Assembly (NCBI RefSeq): GCF_030269925.1
Contig: NC_085107.1
Coordinates: 18,230,001 to 18,294,000, forward strand
Direction of reading: 5' to 3'
DNA: 64,000 bases
Origin: Bombyx mori
Lineage: Eukaryota; Arthropoda; Insecta; Lepidoptera; Bombycidae
Of the stretch, positions 20,966 through 33,300 are shown one piece after another (the first letter of the stretch is position 1; every line of letters begins with the position of its first letter). The notes below the pieces were generated by a model. That model had not been told where the DNA came from. It searched no databases and saw nothing but the letters and a program-made list of their open reading frames with translations. The translations under genes and the position numbers were made by a program.

Positions 20966-21702
20966 AGAATTGCTCGTTTAAAGGTATAAGATATGTCATT
21001 TTACACATTACATGTTTAATACACATAAAACTTTGTCCTCCGCAAATTTTCACCGTAACTGCAAACTTGTTGGCTGCAGTCGAATTAGAAATACAATACA
21101 TAATATACATATACAATAATATAAGAGCTTTCATGCAACCAGCCAAAGTTAGTACAATGCTTGGCGGCACAAGTTCTCTTAGAAATACAACCAGTTCTCG
21201 ATTTCCATTTAATTTTGAGCTTATTTATAGGAATTTCCATTAGATTCTGCGGTGTTGTACCGGAAACTGCCTGAAGAAACATCGTCATCTTCTGTGAAAA
21301 TTTCTGAACCAGAATGTTTCGTGAATTGTTAATCAAATTAAGTTTTTAGATTCCATTAGGATCCGTTGGAATTTAAAAAAAAATAATCACGATTAAAATT
21401 CTTGAGATTTTATCATACTTTAGTATTAATTATCATCAAAATCATCATAGCATTCCGTGTGTTTGAATCTTATTTTGTGATTTGTTGCGACTACGAAGCG
21501 ATTTGATTATATATTTAAATATTCGTATGAGATGAATTCAAATCGCGACTGATTTAAAAAAAAAAAAATGTAAGTAAAGTTTATATGATAATGAGCACGT
21601 TCAGTTTTTCCTGTACTATTTGCGCCAGCCCCATCTATTCTTGACTGCGTGGATGGCATCGTGAAAAGAGGCTCCAGGGAGTTCGTTTTCATGAACAACT
21701 AT

Positions 21703-21838
21703 ACTGAGACCTTACAACTTATATCTCAAGGTGGGTGGCGCATTTACGTTGTAGATGTTTATGGGTTCCAGTAACCACATAGCACCAGGCGGGCTGTGTG
21801 CTCGTCCATCCATCTACGCAATAAAAAAAAAAAAAAAT
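21703..21838 (+). repeat. Bm1-type SINE 3' fragment
   Basis: tatctcaaggtgggtggcgc, atttacgttgtagatgttta, then gcgggctgtgtgctcgtcca and a poly(A) tail at 21822-21837. Confidence 0.75.
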
Positions 21839-21879
21839 GAAAATATTTTTAAATAACTCCACTACGATGTTTTTTTTTA

Positions 21880-21992
21880 TTTTATTTGATTGCTTAGATG
21901 GATGGACGAACTTACGGCCCACCTAATGTTAATTTACTTGAGCCCATAGACATTAATAACGTAAATTCCGCCACCCAACTTGAGACATGAAT
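21880..21992 (-). repeat. Bm1-type SINE 3' fragment
   Basis: gattgcttagatggatggac and gcccacctaatgttaattta mark the tail; truncated after about 110 bp. Confidence 0.7.
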
Positions 21993-22004
21993 TTTCAGTC
22001 GCAG

Positions 22005-22232
22005 TTTTTTTTTTTTGCTTAGATATGTGGACGAGCTCACAGCCCACCTGGTGTTAAGTGGTTACTGGAGCCTATAGACATCTACAACGTAGAGGCACCA
22101 CACACCTTGAGATATAAGTTCTAAGGTCTCAGTATAGTCACAACGGCTGCCCCACCCTTCACACCGAAACGCATTACTGCTTCACGGCAGAAATAGACGG
22201 GGCGGTGGTACCTACCCGTGCGGTCTTACAAC
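22005..22232 (-). repeat. Bm1-type SINE, 5'-truncated
   Basis: gcttagatatgtggacgagc through ccttcacaccgaaacgcatt to cctacccgtgcggtc. It lies right after another Bm1 piece in the same orientation, so the two are separate insertions. 22233-23221 is AT-rich without features. Confidence 0.8.
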
Positions 22233-23221
22233 ATGCTTATCCTTATTGACGACAACTTCAATGTAGATGTAGACTAAAGCCGTTAGATTTCGTCAAATAT
22301 ATAAAATTTTAAATAGCTTAATGTTTATACATGACTGGCCAATCTCTAAATCAAACAAATCATCTGTGTGACAAATGATGTGAAAATTTAAATCCTATAA
22401 TAGTAATCAAATTACGTGAATGAAGACGATACATTAATATAATATAATAAATATTTATTTATTTATTTATTAAACTAAGGTAATTATGAAGCGAATCATT
22501 TCTTAATCAACTAGTAGGTAAAAGTGTTAATTTTCCTAACAATGCAGGCTGCATTACTGAGTTCTTAAAACTAACTTATAAATATGCGAACCTACGTTCC
22601 ACACATCTTAATTTCTCTAATTAAATTTAATTTGAATAAAACTTTCGGTGCGAAAAGTTCTCAAAAATTGATATTTGTATGTTATTAACAAGAACTTTCT
22701 GAGGAAGCCCACGGAAGAAAATACATTACCTTAGTTACAAAGAGTAAGAAGACTCAACGACAGGTAAAATAAGGTAAGTATGAGATTTTTTTTCTATTAA
22801 TAATTCTGCATACAAATAAAAAAAAAATAGACTCATCGATGACAGAATGCATTTAATTTCCAGTATCTTGTTATTTTTCAAATAAATAATAGTGTTAACT
22901 GAGGATAAACTAATAAAAAAAAAAACAAAAAAAAACCTAAATGTCTAAATAAGTAACCGATTTTTCCACTGTGGGGTGTGTAATCTTAATACTAGTAAAA
23001 CTATATGACATTCGAAATTAATTAAATTATCATTAAAAAATATTATCGGGGAAAAGTACCAGGAATCATTTAAATTCTTGATTCTATATTTTTACATTAA
23101 CGACATGCGGTAACTAATCCAGAATTATTTTATTAGTATTTGCAACGGATACGAGTTAGTTGTTCTCTTGCCCTCAAAGAAAGATCGTACGGTAAAAAAG
23201 TTTTAACATTATTAAATTAAA

Positions 23222-23631
23222 TCTATATATTAATACGTGAAGCAAAAACTTTGTACCCCTTTTTACGAAAATTGCGCGGACGGAGGACTATGAAATTTCC
23301 CACACTTATAGAGAAAATATAGAGACGAAGTGCACAATGCTATTTTTTTTTAATAATGGCTAAAAAATACATTAAATCAATAACGAAAACATTACTCACA
23401 CTGCCATGTATTTGACACACACACACATACGTACTTGTTTATTGTCAAACTTTAGTTAATGCATAAAGTCTGTGGTCAAATTGAAAATAGGTTAATATTG
23501 TTTATCTTTAATATTATTTGTCTATAGTGTAGTCTTGGCGAAATCTGTTTTTGATAATATACCCATAATAATAATCAAACTTATAATTTCAATTCATTAA
23601 AGTCGAATTTCGACTACTGCGGGACCACTAG
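23222..23631 (+). mobile_element. Non-autonomous Helitron, family H2, copy 2
   Basis: It starts tctatatattaatacgtgaa, ends ctag, and is flanked by A on the left and T on the right. The perfect palindrome agtcgaatttcgact (23600-23614) lies just before the 3' end, as required for Helitron termination. No coding sequence. Confidence 0.85.
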
Positions 23632-24242
23632 TTAAATTAAATATTTAGATAATTGATTAATTTATCGTAGCTTGGACTTCAGTTGAAAATACTGAATCTC
23701 GATGCATCGCTAAGTTGAAGGGAGAGAGCGCGACATTTTCATCGAAGCACAATACAGTACATTGGCTATTGGAACCCCGCCCGTCCCCCTCTAGTGCTTT
23801 AGGAGGCAGTGATGCCCAGCACAGTGAGTCTGATAGTTACCTGAAAACATTCGTTCCTACACCGTCAGATAGGTCGGACGTTCCGTACTAGTGAAGAAAA
23901 GTTAAACTATAATGTATTCTCAAAGCACAAAAGTTCCACTATGGTACTTACTAATTTCATTAACAAAATTATACGCTTCACTTTTGAAATACATTTAATG
24001 ATTAATTTTGCACATCCATTTAAATTAGTTACCGATTTTTTATTAGCTTCTAACAAATTTCGTTTTAATGTAAATTTAAACTCATATCAATTATATTATT
24101 TTCATACTTGGTATACATTTTAAACGGTCTAAGAAAATAGTAGAGATCAAATGCATTCTAACTTGATTTAAAAGTATTTTTGGCTAATATTAATTATCAA
24201 ATTTGATTAAATTGTATAACTAATGTATGTGGTGTTTTATAG
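23632..24242. other. Region upstream of the first identified SCAI exon
   Basis: No repeat or RNA gene recognised. A GC-richer patch at 23690-23900 could hold promoter or 5' UTR sequence, but I see no core-promoter combination I trust. Confidence 0.3.
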
Positions 24243-24379
24243 GCCAACATGGGATATGGATGGTCCTGCGCTCTTTCACTCTTATCCCTCAGAGCGGCCC
24301 ACTGACTTGAATCTTTATAGTATTCGCGAAGATCCGGAAGAGGAGGAGGCCGCTATGCGAGAATATGACAATATAAGTG
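24243..24379 (+). CDS. SCAI: SCAI exon 1 resolved (N-terminal extension)
   Basis: The acceptor ttttatag precedes it and the donor gtaagt follows. It reads GPALFHSYPSERPTDLNLYS then IREDPEEEEAAMREYDNIS, acidic and Pro-rich. The ATG at 24256 (WD-MDGPAL) is a possible start if the upstream exon is non-coding; otherwise an earlier exon supplying two bases of a codon is missing. The final G pairs with GT of the next exon to make Gly. Confidence 0.7.
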
Positions 24380-27300
24380 GTAAGTTTGATTTTGATTATT
24401 TTTCGTTTCAAAAGAATTCTGTTTTTATTCATTACTTTCTATCTTGAATTTAATAATTTTATGATTTATTGTTAGTTGTCGTTCCAAGAATAATTCACCT
24501 AATTATGATTATTTTATCTGTTGCTAATTTTAAATTTTGCGTGATGAATTTATTTGTTAATAGTTTATTGTTTAAGGAGTTTTTTACTAAACTCATTTTA
24601 TTTCAACTTGTTCTTCAGTAACCACTTAACACCCGTCGGTTCGTGATATGAAATCTAATAATTATAATGTTACCGGAATCCGTACATTCTACAACGTCAA
24701 TACCGCTAATCACAGTGTGACACGAGATCCAAGTCTCGATTATATTCCGGTTTTCCCACCGTTCTAACAGGAAAGTCGGAGCGGGCTTACCATCAGTAAT
24801 CCCCCCTATCAGTACTTTGCAACATTTGTCCCTACCATCAAATCAAAGCGCATAAATCTGTCGACCTCTATGTGAATGTTATCGAATTATTACGATGAAT
24901 AATAGAAACATGCAATTAGTTCGTCGGCGCCAGAATTTTGATCGCGTAGTAACCGTATAACCGAACAGACAACTTTCATTTAAGTTTTCCGTAAATTTCA
25001 TTGTTTTTTTTGACGAAATGCAATTATTTTAAACGGGCGAAAAGTAAATATGGCGTACACATATTTCATTATTTTAATTGGATAGCTTCGGAAAGCTTTT
25101 GTGTGCTGTCGCCACGGGCTAATTTTAGTAACGGGTAGAAGCATTCGTGCAATACGGTAGGAAAGGACAACCGTTTTTTTTTAATAAAATTTAGGACGCC
25201 ATTCGTGAGTCTTGGTAATCACTTAACAACAGGCGGGCCGTGAGTTTATTCGTCAATATTAAATAATAATAAAAATTCGAGTAGTTGTAGACTCCGCGCT
25301 CCAAGACGCCCGCGATAATGCAACTAAAATATCGAACAGCGTAATTTCAAAATAGAAAATCATTTAGTAATTACGATTCAAAATGAAATGAAAAACAAAA
25401 CTAAATACTAAACTAAATTTCGATCTCATGAAATATCACCTAGAATTAAACAATTCGCGCATACCGCTTTAGTTTTTTTGCGTGTGTTCAAAATGTGGAC
25501 TCGAACAAAAGGTAATTCTGCTTTTCAAACTGAAATGCATCAGGTAAAACACGACAAAGGACACCCACTCGTGTCGGCTTAACTTCAAACGCATTTAGAT
25601 GCATAGAACATTTTTCAGTTCAGTTCTGAAATAAAACATACAATCTTATATATAAAACTCTCGTGTCACAATGTTAGTTACCATACTCCTCTGAAACGGT
25701 TTGACCAATTTTTATGAAATTTTATATGCATGTTCAGTATATCTGAGAATCGGCTACTATCTATTTTTCATACCCCTAAGTGATAAGGGTTGTCCACCCC
25801 TAACATTTATTTTTGAAGTTATACTTCTTTAGGCGCGTTATGAAAAATTGATGAGAGTGAAATTTTACGATGCGCACCTTGACACAAAATTAACACAATG
25901 AAGTTGCCCACTAAATCGCTCATTACAATACGACCGACGTAACTTGGCGAGTCTGAATATAGCCCAGGTGAACTTTCCGAATCGTACCGAGAATTACCGA
26001 ATTTATACGATGTCAAGAAAAGGGATGTCCAATATGCGTGTTTGAGGATGTTATTGATTAAAATTTAAATAAAAAAAAAGAAATAAATTTAATAAAAATA
26101 AAGTATAAGTTCTTACGCGCGTACATAAGTACACGCACCCTTTTTTATTTCTTGGACAATTTTTTTTTTTTTATAACGCGGCATTATATAGTTCAATGAG
26201 GTTTTGTTATTTTTATATTCACAGCGCTACATGCCTCTTTCACTCATTTACCACATCCTTACACACTTACAATAAGTAATTATTTTTTTCTACACTAGAA
26301 ATTCTCAAAACAACCTTTGCCGGATCAGCTAGTTTTAATATAAAATTTCATACTAAGATCAACTCATAACAAGGTCAACCGATTTAAATGTTTACTAAAT
26401 TTATAAGTTTTGTTATTCATGTTATTCAGTTAAATGACCGATTGAGTTATAGTTATGTTAACTGTTAAGACGTTTGTAACAGTTTGTAACACGTAAATGG
26501 CGTTTGACATCATTTAAGTAAAAAAAAAGCATTATGAAAAGCATGATGTGCATATTTTTAGGCTTCCGTGCGTTTTGGCTCTAAATACGATTTTATTTCG
26601 GATTTTCTTGTTCGGTAAGGGTAGATATTCGTGATAATCTCATTTTGTATTTAAAATTGTCCGTTTTGGAAGTCATAAAATATTTAATGCTAGGAAATTA
26701 GGAATAGGATAGGAAAAATATTCAGAAATTCCCTTAGAAAGGATAATAGGATGAAATAGGGCATCTTGTGAGACCGTTACAATTTGTGATCAAGTTTTTC
26801 AATGTTCTAGTAATATTTTCTTTTCGATGTCTTGTATCATAATTTTTCGTATCGTAACTTTTGAGAGTTCCATTATTATTTTTTATTGCTTAGATGGTTG
26901 GACGAGCTCACAGCCCACCTGATGTTAAGTGGTTACTGGAGCCCATAGACATCTAGAACGTAAATGCGCCACCCACCTTGAGATATAAGTTCTAAAATCT
27001 CAAGTATAGTTACAACGGCTGCCCCACCCTTCAAACCGAAATGCATTACTGCTTCACGGCAGAAATAGGCGGGGTGGTGGTACCTACCCGCGCGGACTCA
27101 CAAGAGGTCCTACCACCATTTTTACGCGAATCGGCATTTGAAGTTTGTAATTGATTTATTAATTCGAAATGTCGAAACGTCAGTTAAGGAATTTGCATGC
27201 GAGCTGTAACACATCAGAATTTAAATCAATATTCTGTCCGTGCTGCAGTTGAAATTTTAAACAATCAAATAAGTTCAAGTTAAATATTAAATTTAAAAAA

Positions 27301-30300
27301 ACTATAAAATAATATAATTTTAACGCTTTCCGAAGCTGAATGAAATGTCTTATTGGTAATGAATGTTTTTAAGTTTAGTATTTTGTAAGGTTTTCATGAA
27401 AGTTTTGGAAGAATCTCACGTAACGTCATTAGAAGAGAATTTAATGATTTTATTTATGAGTTAATGTTCATAAATAAGAATAACTCGTAAGTATTTGTTT
27501 TAATTTTTTTTATAGCAATCTTAAAAGTCTAGTTCTTGTAAAAGCGATTTAATACAATTTCGTATTGTATTTTTTTTTAAATTCGTCGAAGATCCCCGAC
27601 GAAATTATATTTAGAACAGTTTTTAAGCTGAAATGCATCCAATAATCGAATTTCAATCATAACCACCTTAAGTTAAGTTTTATTTTATGTTTTGTATTAT
27701 ATTATCGGTTTTAACATTATGAAGAAAAAGCTCAAAGGTTTAATCAATAGCTGCTTAACGAAAAAAAAATTTAAAATAAGACAATATGGTACTTAAATAG
27801 AAGAATATGGTGCTGTTGAGGTTATCAATTTATAGATTAGCTAAAAGAGCTGATATATGGTACCATGCGCTTTTATCCGTTTTGGTTCAATTCCGATGTA
27901 TTTGTTATACCGGATATACTCGGCATTTCCCGGGTTCTTTGATTTGGTGTAATAAAATAATCTAGACTAATATAATATAGAGTACTATATATTACTACTG
28001 GTGGTAGTACCTCTTGTGAGTCCGAGCGGGTAGGTACCACCACCCCGCCTATTTCTGCCGTGAAGCAGTAATGCGTTTCGGTTTGAAGCGTGGGTCAGCC
28101 GTTGTAACTACATTTGAGACCTTAGAACTGATCTCAAGGTGAGTGGCGCATTTACATCGTAGATGTCTATGGGCTCCAGTAACCACTTAACACCAGGTGG
28201 GCTGTGAGCTCGTCCACCTATATAAGCAATAAAAAAAAAATAAAAAAATATTAATCTAGGTCTTAAACTGATCTTTGTTCAAAATTCCATACAGATCCAT
28301 TCAACTATTATTGCGTGATTGAATAAGTAACAAACAAACAAGCTTTCACATTTATAATTTTAATATAAATTAATCTTATTCTAATAATTATCGAATGGAT
28401 GTACAGGGATGAGATAAATCAAAACAATTCCAATTTGAAATAATCAAATTGAAATAATTAACTCGGCCGGACAATTGATATCCGACAGTATGGTTAAAGA
28501 TGCATATTTACGTACATACATATTATTGTATTTTATATAATTACATATATACAGTACATATATATTTATTTTAGTTTTGTTGAAACGGTTTTGATTGAGC
28601 ACATTTTCCAGAACAATTGTATGAACCTTTTGTCTCTAAATGACGAATCAAAGACGAACATAAGCTTTTAGACATCATAAAAGTACTCTTTCAGTGTGTG
28701 CATTTAAAAATAGTTATTCAAAACTGATATAAGATCCACCAAATTAATTTATAGCTTAGTGGATTTTTCTTCGACTTTTGCATAGTAATGACAAGGCGCT
28801 TTTGTGCGTGAAGTATTCCTGAACACTCTAGGACTAACTAGGATAACAATAAAAGTGAATCTATATTATAGAACTTATATTCAAATTTAGGACTCATTTT
28901 CATTTGCTTTACGAATAGTATTTGAAGTATTATAATAATTTTGTTGCTACATGACTTAGTATTAACAATCGCTATTAAGATTAATAGCGATTGTTGATAC
29001 TAGTACTACTACTACTCTTACTACTACTACTACTATTACTACTACTACTATTACTACTACTACCATTACTACTAATACCATTACTACTAATATACATATA
29101 TAGTTATTGGTCTAACACAAGTACATAAAACAAACGCTCAATGCTTTCGTAATCGCAAACCATAAATTGGCTTTTTTCAATTTACAAGTTTTATTTATTA
29201 TGCAGTGTGTTTCAATTCTCACGTACGTTCGTAACATTGATATGATTTAGGAGGCTTTATATCCCGTGTTGCAGATAGGGACCGGAGTAATGAGCGCAAG
29301 ACCAGCTGCTGTCTACCTAATTTGGTAACTCGCGTCTTTAGATGCGGTAAGTATATCGTTGTGCAACTTCCTTGTGTATTTCTGCCTTCAAATTTGTTCT
29401 TTTTTACTATCATGCTTGTACATCGATATCGTGTTGCTGGACCTCTGTTACGACTATCAAAGTAGTACACACACTGCGCTAGTAACTTCGTGTTTTGCAG
29501 TTGACTCCTCTCACTAGCAAACAAATATGAACAGATTGCTGTCATGAAATTATCAACCACAAATATTATGAAATTTCCGAAATACATTTTCCGTCTATTA
29601 CAGGCCGTCCACGTGGGCACTATTTAATCCTGTTTGTTTTTTCGTAAGGTACGAGTGAATCGCCAAATGAAAATCGCGAGTTCTGTGATGGGAGGAATTT
29701 ACCACAGACTGTTCAAGAGCAGCAGCCTCGTCGAAGCGACAGGCTGCAGATTAATTTCAAGAAAAACGCCAAGAAGCCAGACACGGTCGTAGAAGAAAAA
29801 GTCTATGTCAAGGTCGGCGAAGCATCCAGAAAACAAGACACTGCGGCTGCTAAAGAGACAGGTTACAAGGAAACGACTAACGAACAACGTATGTTTAAAT
29901 ATTCATGTTAAAATATGACCTTTCTAAAAGTCTTTTATATGATAGGCGATAAAGTAAGCTCGGTGCCTGGTTACATTCTCACATAAATTTTAAATATTAA
30001 ACATCAAATATTAATCAATTTTAAATATTAATCAATTTACAAAAGCAAAAGCATCTTGTTAACTAAAGAAAAAATCCTCGTTCCGAGAAATTATTTAGTG
30101 ATATGAATTTATTCTATAATTAGTATTCTATAACGAGTATATCATTCTAAGATGACGCTTACTTACAGTGAATCAAACTAGTGACATGTAAGGATCGCGT
30201 TTACCAACAGCAAGTCTCGCGTCAGTGGCTTCATTCATCTGGACATTCACGAAGTGGTACCGTTATTGGAAAAAAGAACTTCATTAATTTAAACATTAAA

Positions 30301-33300
30301 TAAAAAGAATTGTATTTTAATACTACGTTAATCAAAATGACTATACTTCATTGTTCGAATCGAGAATCTTCAGCGGCGATCCATCCTACTTATGAAAATT
30401 AATTTAGACTAAAGTTAATTACGGTTTTTTCAAAACGATGTTAAAATTACAATTTACCCGATTTTTTTAGTACTTATATCGAGGCGGCACCTCATGTGGA
30501 ATGAATGTATGTATCTATTGAAACATGTATCTATAAATTAAATTTCATTTCTGTCTGTAAATTTAATGCTAAGAAAGAGAAAAAACAACTTCAAGATCTG
30601 ATGACTTCCAGTAAACTTGACTAGCACCACCACCTCCGTACTACCTATTTCTGACTTTGACTTCCGTCTGTTTGAGTTGCACAAATTGGTGACTGACTGA
30701 CTACATTACCAAGATAGTCTTGAGTGTGGAAAATCGAAGTCTCAACTGTATTGAACAACGGTCTTATCCTTCAAACGGGACTGTATGACTGCTTTGGGGC
30801 AGAAATTGTCAGGATGGTGGTACCTAATCGTGTCTTAAGGAATAACCACGGCTTATTGGCTCTGGAAATCGCGTACCATCGACTGAGCTAAACATCCCCG
30901 CTCATCTAAGAGTTAATGGGTAATTTTAATAACGTATATTGAAGCTCGTAAGGTTTCGGAAACGTGATTCTCTGTTCACATGTATGAACTATTAATATAA
31001 TTACAATTTTTCAAATCATAATATCATCTAAAACCCGAAAATAAGTATCGAATATAGCTTAAGTATCTATTGTTAATCTTAGTTTTTTCACCTTGTCTCG
31101 CTGCTTCTAGAGCTCTTAAAAAGTTAGGTATCTTTTATTAAACTAATTTTCGGCAAAAAACAAAAAAAACAGTAGTTATTGAAGAAGGGCGTGCTTGACT
31201 ACATATGACGATAGATTCCTTAAATCGAACGAACTTAATTGATTTTAATTCAAAGCAATTAAGCAATTATTAAATAATACGTTAATTCGTGTTTAAAAAA
31301 TAATCCAATTTTCATTTTTAATCTAATAATCTTATGTCTCTAGAAGTCTTCTTTTGTGACAATGTGTTGATTATATTTAATATATACAATATACAGTATG
31401 TTTCTCTTAAATAAAAAAATATGTTCTAAATATCATTTTCTTACGATTGTCGTTTTTTTCGTTTTTGACAGTGAGAGAAATTTCTGAATTCTTTATCATT
31501 GCCACACCTTTGGAAAGATATTGGGTTCTGAGAAACGGTTTTCACTTTTTGTTTTCTGGAACCTTCAATAACACCATAATTTCTATATCGAAAATGCCTG
31601 AAGTAACCCGCACTTCACCGTTCTTAAAAATAAATCCAGATATTCTATATAGTATTAATATTAATAATTATATAACTTTTCCCGAATATAATAAAAATCA
31701 ATCTGATAGCTTAGACTAGAATAACGTATGCTACGATATCTACTTAAGACATTCAAAACGAAACACAGGCCTCTTGCTATAGTTACATTTGGCTGTTATA
31801 ATTCACATTAACTAATGATATGGAGCAATATTGTTATTAAAATCAAATGTTGACCATTAAAAAATGCTTTTCTCGATCAAACTGAAGTCTCAACAATATT
31901 GTATTTAAAGTATAGCACATTTCTTCAAATAGGTTTTTAAGCTATTAAGTTATAATTATGAAGATAGAAAAGATTTTGATCAAACTAAATGCAGAGTTTT
32001 AATTCTTTAGAATGAGTAAATAACATTTAGCATGTTAGGCTAAATAGTAGGAATACATACGTAGAATATGTGATTAAGCCGCAACTTATTTCTTAGTAGC
32101 TTCGTATTTTGTACTTTTTCCAACATATTTTTTTTCAAATTCAATGTTTTTGTACATTAATATTAATTAAAACATTAATAGCCTATAATTTATACAGTAG
32201 CACTGCGCTTATTGTTTTAATATAACTCCGCAATTTGAATCTATTAAAAAAAGTGTACGCGTATTCCAGTAGTATACATTCATTAAATGTTAAAATAAAT
32301 ATAAAATTGTATTTATTTATCAATACCACAATGACAAATCTACAGATTAATCTGCCCTTCCGCCATAATGACACCCGACTTGCGCCTAACGCTTTTATAA
32401 TTCAAAATGACGTAAAACTTATCAAAGTAAGTTATAGATATACCTCATTTATCTATTCCGTGCTTATTATATTTTGTATTCGGGCTCACAATTTAATTTG
32501 ATTTTTGTTTTGTTTTTTTCTTAATTTTTTATAATTTACTAGTTTTACTAATTTATACCATATTCTAAGTATGTACACACGTAATTAGCCTTCATTCCCG
32601 CAAAGAACCAAAGGGAAACGGGGGTGACTGAAAATCAGCGCTGTTCGATTTATCAACCTTGAACAGCAATAGCTGAGCCACCTCCTTTTGCCTTTTTCTC
32701 TTTTTTTTTCTTTTCTTTTATTTGTATTTCATTTTATTTTCTGTGATGTGAAAGGCAATAAATGATTTCTATTATTATTTATTATTATCATATAGTGAAA
32801 AAAGCTTTTTCCTTCGTAATTTTTCGGAAAAGTTCGTATTTATCGTGCTCTCTTAAATAGCTTCAGTACAATGACATTATTCATATTGGCATTTGACATT
32901 AAACAATAAAGTTCCATATTAATTGACATGAAAATGTCACTCATTTAATACGATCATTCATTGACAGTTCGGGTGTCATCGTATTCCGATAAAGAGCCAA
33001 GTTTTCCCGAAAGAAAATAATTTCTCACTACATCTATACATTTATTATTTATCTATATTATTTATTTTTATTTACATATATATTTTTAAATATTACGTAA
33101 GTTTGACCGCCTTCATGAAATGCGATGCCCTGATAAGGCGAATGCACTTGAATTTCATTTTAACTTTTGTTAAAGCCTAGTCTTGATTGTGCCAACGTTT
33201 AAAATTTCATGATCTTATTTCTTGGGCACTAGATATATACAACTGATGCCATTATGAATTGGATAATTTATTTTTTATTTTTATTGCTTACATGGGTGGA

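Noticed and set aside
22690..22774. Possible SCAI 5' exon ending acag|gtaaaa
   Set aside because: The open reading frame ends in phase 0, but exon 24243 needs two bases from the previous exon; the matching frame is stopped after about nine codons.
29006..29095. CRISPR-like array
   Set aside because: It is a plain trinucleotide microsatellite; there are no spacers and the genome is eukaryotic.
29219..29620. 133-codon minus-strand frame
   Set aside because: No recognised domain, opposite to the SCAI transcript, no splice or promoter support; composition fits chance.
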